Source: Gautieria morchelliformis (taxonomy: Eukaryota > Basidiomycota > Agaricomycetes > Gomphales > Gomphaceae). Taken from it: DNA of 64,000 bases. The translations under genes and the position numbers were made by a program. Shown in pieces: positions 12,116 to 23,645 of the stretch (positions within the stretch are counted from its first letter, which is position 1; every line of letters begins with the position of its first letter). The DNA lies in contig WHVA01000047.1 of assembly GCA_015179125.1 (NCBI GenBank), positions 124,001-188,000 on the forward strand, written 5' to 3'. The notes beneath the pieces are model-generated. The model was not told the origin of the DNA and made no database searches. It saw only the letters and a list, made by a program, of their open reading frames with translations.

Positions 12116-12689
12116 GAAAATGATGAAATTCCCAATTTGGAAATACACAATGAAAACACATTCTTTACATTTAGTACACACATGGTTCTCAAAATTGCCC
12201 ATACACATCTAAAACTTTTTGTTCCTATGCCTGCGAATGCCCCCAAGCCTTTGACATCCGGCTTATGACCATGGAGGAGAAACTTGAGCTCCTTCCAGAG
12301 TTCCTCGCGCTGGCAGACATAAGCAGAGTGCCCACTGTGGAAGAATGTTCTGAAAATGTAGAACATGGCGTGTCAGAAGTGGGAGATGTGTTGGATTTTG
12401 TGACGTGCAGTGGGTGAGATGTGTGCCCCTGCTGCCTGTACATAACCGGTTTGCCTGTTTTGAAGTAGAGAATGAGAAGCCCCCCTCCCTTCACTTCATG
12501 CTGACCCACCAGATAAAGTCACACAAAAGCCAAATCCAACATCCCGTGCACTCTGCATCTGCCCTTGGGAGAGATGCCGCCTGAAGTGCTATGTTTTTGC
12601 TGCCACCCCTGGCCCCAAGTCACTGGTCATTAAGGTGGAGATCCAGACGACGGACACGGTGGAAGTCAAATCCGGACCCGCACTTGTTG
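12116..12689. other. Region without recognised gene
   Basis: A 53-codon open frame starting MTMEEKLELLPEFLALAD at about 12267 matches nothing I recognise. The rest has no coding or repeat signal that I can identify. Confidence 0.4.
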
Positions 12690-12821
12690 ACTGCAAGCCT
12701 CTTTGCAATCTGCGCCCTCGAAGGAGTGACCACAGTTGGGGTGGAAGCGGAAATGCTCTGGGACATCTGGAAGCAGTACTGCAATGGAGAGAAGGAGGAA
12801 TTGGTGGTGAAGGCGGTGGAG

Positions 12822-13808
12822 TGTCATGACTCATTTATTCTTGTATCCAGTTACCCCCATTTTCCCTTTTCATCCCTCTATCTCTATGTTCGCTCTGTTC
12901 GCCTTCGCCAAGTTCGCCGAATGACCATTTGCTACTCGCATCATTCGCCAGTAGGCATACCATCACACACGATTGACATCCTTTACCTGGCATGATGGTT
13001 CATCACTAGCCCCATCACCTCCCTGATTCAACCCCCTTTGGGTGCTCCTATGGCCAGCATGCATTCGCAGGACATCCTACCTGTAGATTGTGTGGGATCA
13101 AGAGGACAAAGGTACCTATGTGAGAAAATATGCCTTGAGACCTGCATACATGTTACCCTGCACGGACTCTTGGTCTGCTGGGTTTCCTCCCCGTTGTTTC
13201 ATGTTCGCACTCCTCCCTATTTCCATTGTATATCTGTTTCATCTATTTGTGTCCTGACTGCGCTCCCCTATCCAACCCTGACTTATGATGGCCTCTGTCC
13301 TATTTGCTGATATCATATGAGCATTCGGTATAAGTAGCTTACATTCACATGTATATTCTGCAGTTCAATTATCATATGTCTATCTTGTGCAAAACTTGAC
13401 CTCACGGTGACTATCATCTTGGGCCCTCTTCTATAGACTACTACCTTAGATCCGAGGAGGACTTCAGCACCACTGGTGAGTTTCCATACTTCACCTTCAC
13501 TACTTTAGTCTTCATACCATTGTCGGTGCTGTCAGCGAAGGGCTCCGAAGGAGCACCTTCGCCAGCAAAAGGATTGTTACTACTAGACAACCTTTCCGTG
13601 AGACCTTGTACATTACATTGTCAAGTATCACAGGCGATTTCACTACGACTGTAGATAGGACGAGCTCCATTTGGGTAGCCCTCTTACCTTCTAAACATTT
13701 ATTGGCTTAATCTTATTCGCCGAACTACACACTTCATTGCACAGGCTGTTCAGGCATTCACTGTGTTCACTAATACATGATATTAACGCCTAAAATCCAA
13801 TCTTGATG
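12822..13808 (+). mobile_element. Solo LTR, family LTR1 (987 bp)
   Basis: It begins TGTCATGACTCATTTATTC and ends AATCTTGATG, where other copies end AATCTTGACA, so the terminal CA has mutated. It is flanked by the 5-bp duplication TGGAG (12817-12821 and 13809-13813). Removing it with one TGGAG restores GTGGAGGAGCTGCGG, which matches the uninterrupted gypsy copy near 19448. No internal retroelement sequence remains, so LTR-LTR recombination is the likely origin. Confidence 0.9.
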
Positions 13809-15271
13809 TGGAGGAGCTGCGGAAAGGGCACTCACGGTCCATGCAGGCAGCGGAGTGGTCAGAATGTGATGGGTTGCTCCACTTCAAGGGCAAGGTCTAT
13901 GTTCCAGATGGGGCAGACCTCTGCCACAGCATCGTGTCCCAACACCATGACACCTGGGTTGCAGGGCATGCTGGCAGGTGGAAGATGCTGGAGTTAGTGG
14001 CTCAGAACTACTCGTGGCCTCAGATGTCCTGCTACATTGGGCAGTATGTGAAGACATGCGACCTTTGCCTCTTGACCAAAGCACAGCAACATCCGCCCAT
14101 TTGAGAGCTGGCTCCACTCCCGATTCTGGAATTCTGTTGGGACACCATCAGTGTCAACTTCATCGTTGAACTCCCAGAGTCTCACGGCTAGGACACAATC
14201 ATGAATGTCGTGGACTCGGTAAGCAAGGTGTCCCACTTCATTCTGACACACAGGATGACCATGCCCTCGGAGCAGCCAGCCTGTTCCTTGTGCATGTCTG
14301 GAAGCTGCATGGGCTCCCCAAGGAAGTCATTTCTGACCAAGGTCCACAGTTTGTCATGGAACTGACATGGGAGCTCTACCGCCTGCTCGGAATAAAGCTG
14401 GCTGCCACCACAGCATACCATCCGCACGGTGATGGACAGACGGAACAGGTCAATCAGGAGCTAGAGCAATATCTCTGCCTTTTCATCAACAAGAGGCAGG
14501 ATGACTGGGATGAGCTACTTCCACTGGTGGAATTCCAATACAACAACCATGTACACTCTGCCACACAGCAGACTCCCTTCATGCTCGACTCCGGATGACA
14601 CCCACGGATGGGCTTTGAGCTACCCCAGGCAGAGTCCTGACTTGAGACAGTCAACGAGTTCCGAGACCGCATGGACTCCACCCTTTTGAAGCCAAGTATG
14701 CCCTTGTGAAGGCCAAAGATGACATGGCAAGGTGCTACAAACAACACTGAGTTCCTGCCCCGGAGTCCCAAGTCAGAGACCAGGTATATTTAGATGCAAG
14801 TGACATCTGCACCACACATCCTTCACAAAAGCTTGCCCACTGCTACCTTGGGCCCTTCACAGTGATGCAGAAGGTCGGACTGAATGTGTACTGCCTCCGA
14901 CTTCTGAACTCCATGTCCCGCCTCCACCCCGTCTTCAACATAGTGAAGTTGCTCCCAGCACTGGAGGATCCAATTCCACACCAGAGGGCTCATCCACCAC
15001 CTCCACCGGAAATAGTAGATGGGGAAGAGCATTATGTGGTGGAACAGATCCTGGATAGCCGGTTCGTGTGAGTATGACTCCAATTCCTTGTGAAATGGGA
15101 AGGATATGGGTATGAGGAGAATTTGTGGGTCCCAGAGCAAGATATCTCTGCTCTGGACAAACTCCGTGAGTTCTACAGGACACCCTGGCACCCCTTGTCG
15201 AATCCATTCGCTGGCCTTTCAATCCCTCGTGTCCCATGCTTCAAGGATGCAGCATGCTAAGGGGGGGGTGA

Positions 15272-15757
15272 TGTCAGGGGACACCCTGTTTTCCAGTTCT
15301 GACACCATGCCAAGTTCTGACACCATTTCCAACTCCACTTACAGTTCCGCTTCAATTTCCGACTCCGCTTTCAGAAATGGTTCCGCTTCCGAAGGAAATT
15401 CCACCAGTTCCATTCGCCTTGCCAATTCCACCCCACTCTCCGACTTCCACTCTTGGAACAGTGTCGGGAGTCAAGCGACTCACGTAGTAGGTGGCATCAA
15501 GGGTCGATCAAGGGTCAGGGAGGTCAGGGGATGCAGGGTTGATGGTGAGTGGCGAGTGTTGTCCCTGGCTGCTGACTAGTGTAGTATAATACAGGCTCAC
15601 TGACATTGGGGGTCCTTAGACTTTTCTCTTTGGGTTTCCCCTTGTCAGGTGAGAATCCCCTCTCTTGTATACACTGTTCATTTATACATACTTTGGATTT
15701 CCCCATGTCAGTTGTGTGGTAGTGTGACCTCCACAGCCAACTAGGGTTGCCCTTACA
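15272..15757 (+). repeat. G1 gypsy 3' LTR
   Basis: It runs from TGTCAGGGGACACCC to GGGTTGCCCTTACA directly after the polypurine tract. It is rich in TTCCG/TTCCA-type short repeats (15300-15450). Copies with the same ends occur at 20902-21367 and 28808-29154. TG...CA termini and the position after the chromodomain identify it as an LTR. Confidence 0.88.
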
Positions 15758-15762
15758 AATAT

Positions 15763-15974
15763 GTATGTGCATCAAAATCAACAGTTGCCCTATCAGAATA
15801 ACGGAGGAGGGAAATTTAACTGCAGCAACTGTGGTAAACCAAATCATTCAGCAGCAAGGTGTTACTTACCAGGTGGAGGACTCGCGGGACAAGGACCATG
15901 GAGGAGGGGGTGAAACATACCAGAAGCTCGACAGGAATGTAACACCAGACATGGTCTCAACAGACCGGCCCCAC
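15763..15974 (+). pseudogene. Retrotransposon gag fragment with CCHC zinc knuckle
   Basis: A short open stretch reads NNGGGKFNCSNCGKPNHSAARCY, with C-X2-C-X4-H-X4-C spacing, the nucleic-acid binding knuckle of gag proteins. It ends in a stop at about 15914 and is cut by the inverted LTR that starts at 15975. The family cannot be assigned from so little sequence. Confidence 0.7.
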
Positions 15975-16812
15975 TGTCAAGATTGGATTTTAGGCGTTAA
16001 TATCATGTATTAGTGAACACAGCAAATGCCCGAATAGGTTGTGCAAAGAAGTGTGCCATTCGGTGAATAAGGTGAACCAATAAATGTTCAGAAGATAAGA
16101 GGGCTGCCCGAACGGAGTTCGCCCTATCTACAAGTAGCGAAGTAGCCTGTAACACTTGATGATGTAATGTGCAAGGTGTTATGGAAAGGTTGTTTAAGTA
16201 GCAACAATCCTTTTGCCGGTGAAGGCGCTCCTTCGGAGCCCTTCGCCGACAGCGCAGATGATAATACAAAGACTAAGGTAACGAAGGTAAAGTACGAAAA
16301 CTCACCAGTAGTGCTTAAGTCCTCCTCTGGTTGAAGATAGAAATCTCTAGGAGAGGGCTCAAGATGATGGTCACAGTGAGGTCAAGTTTTGCACAAGATA
16401 GATGTATGATAATTGAACTGCAGAATGTACATGCGAATGTAAACTACTTATACCGAATGCTCATATGATGTTAGCGAATAGGAAAGAGGCCGTTCGGAGT
16501 CAGGGTTGGATAGGGGTGTGCAGTCATGATACAAATAGATGAACACATATACAATGGAATGAAGGAGGAGTGCGAACATGAAACAACAGGGGAAAAGGGG
16601 ACGAAGGTTCTTATGTATGAAAATACGCCTTGGGGCCTGCATACACACTACCCTGCACGGACTCTTCGTCTGCTGGGTTGATCCCACACGATCTACAGGT
16701 AGGACCCCCTGCGAATGTATTCCAGCCATACGAACACCTAAAGGGGTTGGGTCGGGAAGATGATGGGGCCAGTGATGAACCATCATGCCGGGTAGAGGAT
16801 GTCAATTGTGTT
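15975..16812 (-). mobile_element. LTR1 copy, inverted and truncated
   Basis: Reverse complement of the LTR1 3' end (TGTCAAGATTGGATTTTAGG at 15975) through to the block shared with 12960-13010 (GATGAACCATCATGCC). The original 5' end is missing: the sequence switches to an LTR3 start at 16813. Confidence 0.85.
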
Positions 16813-17272
16813 TGTTTTAGATTAAAATATTAAGTGATGCCTTTAGCAAACGAATTCTATTGCTTAGCGGCTGGGACCGCTATGTTCGTCCCTCCCCTGT
16901 GTGCTGACTAACCCCCTGGAGACGCGTCTGGCACTGATGGGGGGAGTCACGTGACCATGTCAACAAGAAAGTGGTGTCGATCTAAGTAACAACTAAGTCA
17001 AAAGGCTTCGCTTTTGAGGTAGTCTAGAGTAAGCAGTAATAGTGAACTCTCAACAAAGAATTGGAGTAAACTATCGAGATCTAAGTCCTGTAGCTATCGA
17101 ACAAGACTACAGTAATTTCAGGGGGTGAAACAGTTGATTCTGGATGATTTATTCATACATTTGTAGTAGCTACTTATACTATATTAGTGGTAACTACTGG
17201 TGTTCGAGATAGTGAGTTGATGGCTCGAAAAACTACTTGTAACTAGAGGGGTGACTAATTATAGTCATAAGA
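16813..17272 (+). mobile_element. LTR3 copy, 5' part
   Basis: It starts TGTTTTAGATTAAAATATTAAG and matches 43313-44150 for about 460 bp, then breaks off into gypsy coding sequence near 17272. It holds the uninterrupted target sequence (AAATATTAAGTGATGCC) into which a MITE inserted in the copy at 43.3 kb. Confidence 0.82.
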
Positions 17273-17274
17273 TC

Positions 17275-20200
17275 ACCACTGGTCAGTTTATAGACTGGGA
17301 CTATGTGGAATGGAACTGACTGACCACGTGGAAGTTGCAATGTGCAATCCCAGTGTTCAATGTAGATGGAAGCCCCAATGAGGCAGGGTCCATCACGGAG
17401 ATAGTAGACACAATTATCCGCTATGATGGACACACGGAACACACTTCCTTTGCAGTCACCAGCCTGGGGAAGCAAGACATCATCCTCAGGTTTACCTGGC
17501 TTCAGGAGCACAACCTGGAGATCAATTGGCAGACTCAGAAGGTGGTGATGAGTCGATGCCCGGCCAAGTGTCACATGTGCCGGGCAGAAGTGCGGAAGGA
17601 GCGCCAGGAGCAGCGGAAGACCGAATGGCTCATACAGACATGTCATTCTGGCCCCCACCCACTGCTTGCAGAAGAAGACTTGGAAGCGGAATTTGAACCG
17701 GCTCCCACTTCCAATTCCAATTCCGATTCCGACTCCGACGTCATCCGACTCGGCCCGGAAGACACTCTGGCGGAGGGGGAGCGCTTGCTGTACGTAAACC
17801 TTCCACCGGAAGCGGAACACATCCATGCCACTGGAAATATTTCGCAACACCTTGCTGAAGCCTCCAGGAAGCATGATAAAGTGGAGGCAGAAATTCTGGA
17901 GTACCTGCGGGAGTTCGAGGATGTCTTTGCCAAGGAGTCATTTGATGCCCTGCCTCCACGGAAGCTGTGGGACCATGCCATCGAGTTGGAGCCTGGGTCA
18001 AAGCCCACCAACTGCAAAGTCTACCCGCTGTCACCCAAGGAGCAGGTAGAGCTCAATGCATTCCTTGCGGAAAACCTCCGTACAGGGAGGATCCGCCCCT
18101 CCAAGTCACCCATGGCATCTCCTGTGTTCTTCATCAAGAAGAAGGACGGCTCGCTCAGACTTGTGCAGGATTACCGGGCCTTGAATGCGATCACGATCAA
18201 GAACCTGTACCCCATTCCACTCATTTCCGAACTGATCACACAACTCCACGGGGCAAGGTACTTCACTAAGCTGGATGTCCGCTGGGGCTTCAATAATGTT
18301 TGGATCTGGGAGGGAGACGAGTGGAAGGCCGCATTCCGCACCAACCGAGGACTCTTTGAGCCACAGGTCATGTTCTTTGGCCTCACCAACAGTCCTGCCA
18401 CGTTCCAGACGATGATGGATGACATCTTCTGTGACATGATAGCAGAAGGGGTTGTCTGCGTCTACCTCGATGACATCCTCATCTTCACAAAAACAATGTC
18501 GGAACATTGGGAGGTCGTGCGGAGAGTGCTGGAACGGCTCCAGGAGTACAACCTGTGTCTCAAGCCAGAAAAGTGTGAATTTGAGTGGATGTGGATAGAG
18601 TATCTTGGGGTGATTGTGTCGGAAGGAAAGGTGGAAATGGACCCGGTCAAAGTTTCCGGTGTATCGGATTGGCCTGTGCTGCGGAACAAGAAGGAGGTCC
18701 AGTCCTTCATTGTGTTTGTCAATTTCTACCGGCGGTTCATCAAGGACTTCTCCTGCCATGCCCGTGCCCTCTTCAACCTCACCAAGAAGGAGGTTGGATG
18801 GCGGTGGGGAGAGCCGGAACAGGCCTCCTTTGACAAACTCAAGGAGCTGATCACTTCTGCCCCAGTCCTGATCTTTCCCGACAACTCTCGCCCTTATCGA
18901 GTCGAGGCGGATTCTTCCGACACAGCTACCGGAGCGATCTTGTCACAACAGTCATCGGAAGATGGTGGGGGGTGGCATCTGATTGCCTTCTTCTCTAAAA
19001 GCCTTAGTCCGGTCAAGCGGAACTATGAGATCCACAACAAGGAGATGCTGGCAATCATCTGAGCGCTGGAGGAGTGGCGACACTTCCTCAAGGTGTGTGC
19101 TCTATGCCTGTTTGAGATCTGGACAGACCACAAGAACCTCGAGTACTTCCGCATGTCTAAGAAGTTGAACCGACGACAAGCACGGTGGTCCCTACACCTG
19201 TCCCGGTTCGACTTCATGCTCCACCACCGCCCTGGCCGCACCATGGGCAAGCCCAATGCCCTATCCCACCGTGCGGATCATGGAAGCGGAAGCGGAGACA
19301 ACGCTGATATGACACTGCTCCGCCCAAGTCTCTTTGCAATCCGCGCCCTCGAAGGAGTGACTGCAGTTGGGGCAGAAGCGGAAATGCTCCGGGACATCCA
19401 GAGGCAGTACCGGAATGGAGAGAAGGAGGAGTCGGTGGTGAAGGCAGTGGAGGAACTTCGGAAAGGGCACTCACAGTCTGTACGGGCAGTGGAATGGTCG
19501 GAACGTGATGGGCTGCTCCACTTCAGAGGCAAGGTCTATGTTCCAGGTGGGGTGGACCTCCGCCGCCGCATTGTGTCCCAGCACCATGACACACGAGTCA
19601 CTGGGCATGCTGGCAGGTGGAAGACGCTGGAGTTAGTGGCTCAGAACTACTGGTGGCCTCAGATGTCCTGTTACATTGGACAGAACATTTTTTTGTCTCC
19701 AAACCAAAGCACAACGACATCCGGCCATCGGAGAACTTGTTCTACTCTCGATTCCAGAATCCCGCTGGGACACCATCAGTGTCGACTTCATCGTTGAACT
19801 CCCAGAGTCTCATGGCTATGACGTGATCATGAACATCGTGGACTTGGTAAGAAAGGTGTCCCACTTCATTCCGACGCACACGACGATCACAGCCTTCGGA
19901 GCGGCCCGCCTGTTCCTTGCGCATGTCTGGAAGTTGCATGGGCTCCCGAAGCAAGTTGTCCGACTGAGGTCTGCAGTTTGTTGTGGAACTGACTCGGGAG
20001 CTCTACCGCCTGCTCGGCATAAAGCTGGCTACCACCACAGCGTACCATCCACAGGGTGATGGACAGACGGAACGGGTCAATCAGGAGTTGGAGCAATATC
20101 TCTGCCTTTTCATCAACAAGAGGCAGGATGACTGGGATGAGCTACTTCCACTGGCAGAATTCCAATACAAAAACCATGTACACTCTGCCACACAGCAGAC

Positions 20201-20900
20201 TCCCTTCATGCTCGACTCCAGATGACACCCACGGATGGGCTTTGAGCTACCCCAGGCAGAGTCCCGACTCGAGACAGTCAATGAGTTCCGAGACCACATG
20301 GACTCCACCCTTTCAGAAGCCAAGTCGGCCTTGCGAAGGCCAAGGATGACATGGCAAGGTACTGCAACCAACGCTGGGTTCCTGCCCCCGAGTACCAAGT
20401 TGGAGACAAGGTGTATCTAGATGCAAGTGACATCCACACCACACGCCCTTCGCAGAAGCTTTCCCACCGCTACCTTGGGTCCTTCACAGTGATGCGGAAG
20501 GTTGGACAGAATGCATACCGCCTCCGACTTCCAATGTCCATGTCCCGCCTCCACCCCGTCTTCAATGTGGTGAAGTTACTCCCTACACTTGAGGACCCAA
20601 TTCCAGGTCGGAAGGCTCGTCTGCCACCTCCACCAGAAATTGTAGATGGGGAAGAGCACTATGTGGTGGAACGGATCCTGGACAGCCGGTTTGTGCGAGG
20701 ACGACTCCAATTCCTCGTGAAATGGGAAGGGTATGGGTATGAGGAGAATTCGTGGGTCCCGGAGCAAGATGTCTCCGCTCCAGACCAACTCCGTGAGTTC
20801 TATAGGACATACCCTGGTGCCCCTCACCGAATCCGCTCACTGGCATTTCAATCCCTCGTGTCCCGTGCTTCGAGGACGCAGCATGCTAGATGGGGGGGTG
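17275..20900 (+). pseudogene. Ty3/gypsy G1 Pol: protease, RT, RNase H, integrase, chromodomain
   Basis: The most complete gypsy polyprotein here. One frame is open from 17335 to 19062 (575 codons). It holds a degenerate protease tail, a low-complexity acidic linker (17680-17750), the RT palm (VFFIKKKDGSLRLVQDYRAL; KLDVRWGFNNV; catalytic YLDDILIF at about residues 377-384) and the start of RNase H (VEADSSDTATGAILSQQ). A TGA at 19060 falls inside RNase H; coding continues with TDHKNLEYF and PGRTMGKPNALS. The integrase zinc region is broken by a frameshift near 19690. The core (YHPQGDGQTERVNQELEQY) is followed by a stop at 20223, another frame change, and an intact chromodomain (LQFLVKWEGYGYEENSWVPE, about 20705-20770). 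Chromodomain gypsy elements target chromatin marks. Gag and a 5' LTR are absent. Not functional. Confidence 0.92.
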
Positions 20901-20901
20901 A

Positions 20902-21367
20902 TGTCAGGGGACACCCTGTTTTCCATTTCCAGTTCCGACTCCGGTTCCAGTTCCGGTTCCGATTCCATCTCCGCCTCCGCTTTCGGAAATGATTCCGCTT
21001 CTGGGAGAACTTCCACCAGTTCTGTTCGCCTTGCCAGTTCCACTCCAATTTCTGACTTCCACTCTCGGAACAGTGTCGGAAATCAAGTGACTTGTGTAAT
21101 AGGTGGCATCAAGGGTCGATCAAGGGTCAGGGAGGTCAGGGGGATGCAGGGTTGATGGCGGGTGCCAAGTGTTGTCCCTGGCTGCGCAGCGTAGTATATT
21201 ACGGGCTCGCTGACATTGGGGGTCCTTAGACTTTTCTCTTTGGATTTCCCCTTGTCAGGTGAGAATCCCCTCTCTTGTATACTCTGTTCATTTATACATA
21301 CTTTGGATTTCCCCTTGTCAGTTGTGTGGTAGTGTGATCTCCACAACCAGCCAGGGTTGCCCTTACA
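20902..21367 (+). repeat. G1 gypsy 3' LTR
   Basis: It follows the polypurine tract TGGGGGGGTGA. Its ends are TGTCAGGGGACACCC and GGGTTGCCCTTACA. The TTCCG-type short-repeat block is longer on one side than in the copy at 15272-15757. A different LTR family (LTR1) abuts its end without visible target duplication. Confidence 0.88.
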
Positions 21368-22232
21368 GTGTGGGATCAACCCAGCAGGTGAAGAGTCCAT
21401 GCAGGGTAGCATATATGCAGGTCCAAAGGTGTGTTTTTGTACATAAGTACCTTCGTTACCTTAGCCTTCGAACTATTATCTGCGCTGTCGGCGAAGGGCT
21501 CTGAAGGAGTGCCTTCACCGGCGAAAGGATTGTTGCTACTTAAACAACCTTTCCAGTGTTCAGGATAATGGGTAAATGGGTCGAAAAACTATGTGTAACT
21601 AAAGGGGTGACTACTTGTAGTCATAAAGCCATGGAAAAGATGGGATAATGACAGGGGTGTTAGGCTTTGGAATAGAGTCTTGTACCTACTATACAAAGCT
21701 CCTGTCTACATGATGTTAAGATAGTAATCAGCTGGTCGTGTCATGGAGCTCAATAGAAAATAGAAATTAAGTTTCTCTTGTGTAGCATAAATGCTACTCT
21801 TGGTGATGGGGCCGCCATCTCTGTGCTTTTTCTATGGGGCAGCTGATCGAGCATATGTGCTTGGAATGGTGTTCTGTCATCATTCTGCAACGTCCAATGC
21901 TCCTGCACAGTCTATACTCCTCTGCGGCATCTGGTGCCTGTGGCCTGGCGCCTGTTGACGTCATGGCCGATACCATCTGTCGATAAGCACACTGTCTCTG
22001 ATCGGCCACATGTGGCCGATGCCTTCGTTCCTGTATCTTATCTAATTGACAGATAAGATAGCTACTTGATCGTGATGTCATGTGCTGTCTGTGCGTGTTG
22101 ATGTCTGTTGTGAGTGTCGTTCCTATTCTTTTTGATGATTTCTTCTTTTGTTTCTTTTATTAGTTTCTGTATATATATAGATTATTTAAATAGTATAGTT
22201 GCATATATCACAACACACAGGTGGTACAGAGT
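21368..22232 (+). mobile_element. Joined fragments of LTR1 and LTR3
   Basis: 21368 to about 21560 matches the middle of LTR1 (compare 47725-48215). From about 21561 to 22232 it matches the 3' half of LTR3 (compare 44095-44746) and ends ATATATCACAACA. The following bases (GGTGGTACAGAGTG) could be a degenerate primer-binding site, so the LTR3 piece may once have been a 5' LTR. The junction has no clear duplication. Confidence 0.7.
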
Positions 22233-22939
22233 GTTAGGAAATGGACTGTACAGTATTCAATGACTCACTCACCCTTTTCTGACCCACCAGTCACTTACCA
22301 CTCCTTCCCCTCCATGAGCTTCCACCATCCCACGAGTCAAACGAGTCCACCGAGGCGCGCACGCGTGCACTGAGTCGAGTCGAGTCGAGGAGCCACACGA
22401 GCCCACGTGATCTCATGGGGTCACAACGCCGCATATACATCGCGGATCAGCCGGACGATCAAGTCCCATCTTTCTTCTTTTCCCTCCTTCACCTGACCCG
22501 ACCCTGTTCCATTTCACGATCACATCATGTTGCTCCACAATATGTACACGTAGGTAGCTCTATCTCCCCAATCTACCCCACGAACACTCCACACCCATCT
22601 CCAACCCTCGGTCCACCACCTTCTGGCCTTCCTCTCGCCCATGCCCCCTCAATCTCACCGTTAGTTACCGTAGATACGCTTGTATAAAAGATCGAACGCT
22701 GTTCCCAATTAAAACCACCACTTCTGCTGGTCATATTCCCCCGGCGCCTGAGTTCTAAGCGCATCGAGTCCTCGCTGAAACATCCCAGGTCACTCCAGAC
22801 CCTAATTCCTTAGCTACACTTAGTAGCACACTCCGTAGTTACCTAGTATTCTTCAGACAGAGTAGATAAGGTTGTTGTTCAAAGAAACAGAGCAGTTGTG
22901 GGTAAGAGTTGTGGAGGATGGTTCGGAATTCAGTGGGAG
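22233..22939. other. Region without recognised gene
   Basis: It contains short low-complexity tracts such as repeated GAGTC near 22370-22390. Open frames here give no recognisable protein. It may be internal sequence of a lost retroelement. Confidence 0.4.
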
Positions 22940-23335
22940 AGAAGACCCAGGCCTGCCAGGTAGGGCAGGAACCTGTGCAAAAGATTGTTGCAGGGGAGGG
23001 CGACCTGCGAAGGGGTGAGGCTGTCCCGCAAATAGAAGAGCGCAGGCCCGCCAGGTGGTGCAGGAATCTGTGTGGAGGGTTGTTGCGGGGGAGGTCGACC
23101 CGCGAAGGGGTGAGGCTGTCCCGCGAATAAAAGAGGCTCAGGTGCACCAGTTGGGGTAAGAATCTGTGCGAAGGATTGTTGTGGGGGAGGGTGACCTGTG
23201 GAGGGGTGAGGCTGTCCTGCGAATAGAAGAGGCGCAGGCCTGCCGGGTGGGGCAGGAATCTGTGCAGAGGGTTGTTGCGGGGGAGGTCGACCCGCGAAGG
23301 GGTGAGGCTGTCCCACAATTAAAAGAGGCTCAGGC
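22940..23335 (-). repeat. 96-bp tandem repeat, four units, open on the minus strand
   Basis: Four units spaced 95-96 bp apart share TTGTTGCGGGGGAGGTCGAC and GGGGTGAGGCTGTCC. The markers start at 22985, 23080, 23176 and 23272. Read on the minus strand, a 128-codon frame gives a 32-residue proline/glutamine-rich unit (GRPPPQQPSAQIPAPPG). A second minus frame is open too, so coding capacity is not proof of a gene. It could be a fragment of a retroelement gag or of a low-complexity host protein. Confidence 0.75.
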
Positions 23336-23337
23336 TA

Positions 23338-23632
23338 AGTCACTGTAGTCTTGTTTGATAGCTACAGAGCTTAAATCTTGATAGTTTTCTCCAATTCTTC
23401 GTTGAGAGTCTATTATCACTGTCTACTCTAAACTATCTCAAAAGCGAAGCCTTTTGAGACAGCTGTCCTCTAGATCGAGACCATTTCTTCATAGATGCAG
23501 TCACATGACCACCATCCATCAGTGCCAGATGCACCTCGCAGAGCTTAGTCAGCACATAGCGAAAGGGCAGATATAGCGGTCCCAACCGCTAAGCAATAAG
23601 AATCTTTTATCAAGGCATTTTAATCTGATATT
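23338..23632 (-). mobile_element. LTR3 copy, inverted 5' part
   Basis: Reverse complement of the first approximately 300 bp of LTR3. Shared blocks include CTTATTGCTTAGCGGTTGGGA and AAAAGGCTTCGCTTTTGAG as read from the complementary strand. It is truncated next to the tandem repeat on its left. Confidence 0.75.
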
Positions 23633-23645
23633 TAATCATAAAACT

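Larger units (their letters stand above)
12690..15757 (+). mobile_element. Ty3/gypsy G1 remnant: integrase, chromodomain and 3' LTR
   Basis: It starts in the linker after RNase H (FAICALEGVTTVGVEAEML) and is split by a solo LTR at 12822-13808. It resumes with the integrase zinc region (HHDTWVAGHAGRWK, then CDLCLL), the catalytic core (VISDQGPQFVMEL; AYHPHGDGQTEQVNQELEQY) and a decayed chromodomain. Protease and reverse transcriptase are absent. Stops and frameshifts are frequent, for example at 14596 and 15069. A polypurine tract (GGGGGGGGTGA, ending 15271) precedes its 3' LTR. It shows clear similarity to the copy at 17.3-21.4 kb. Confidence 0.88.
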
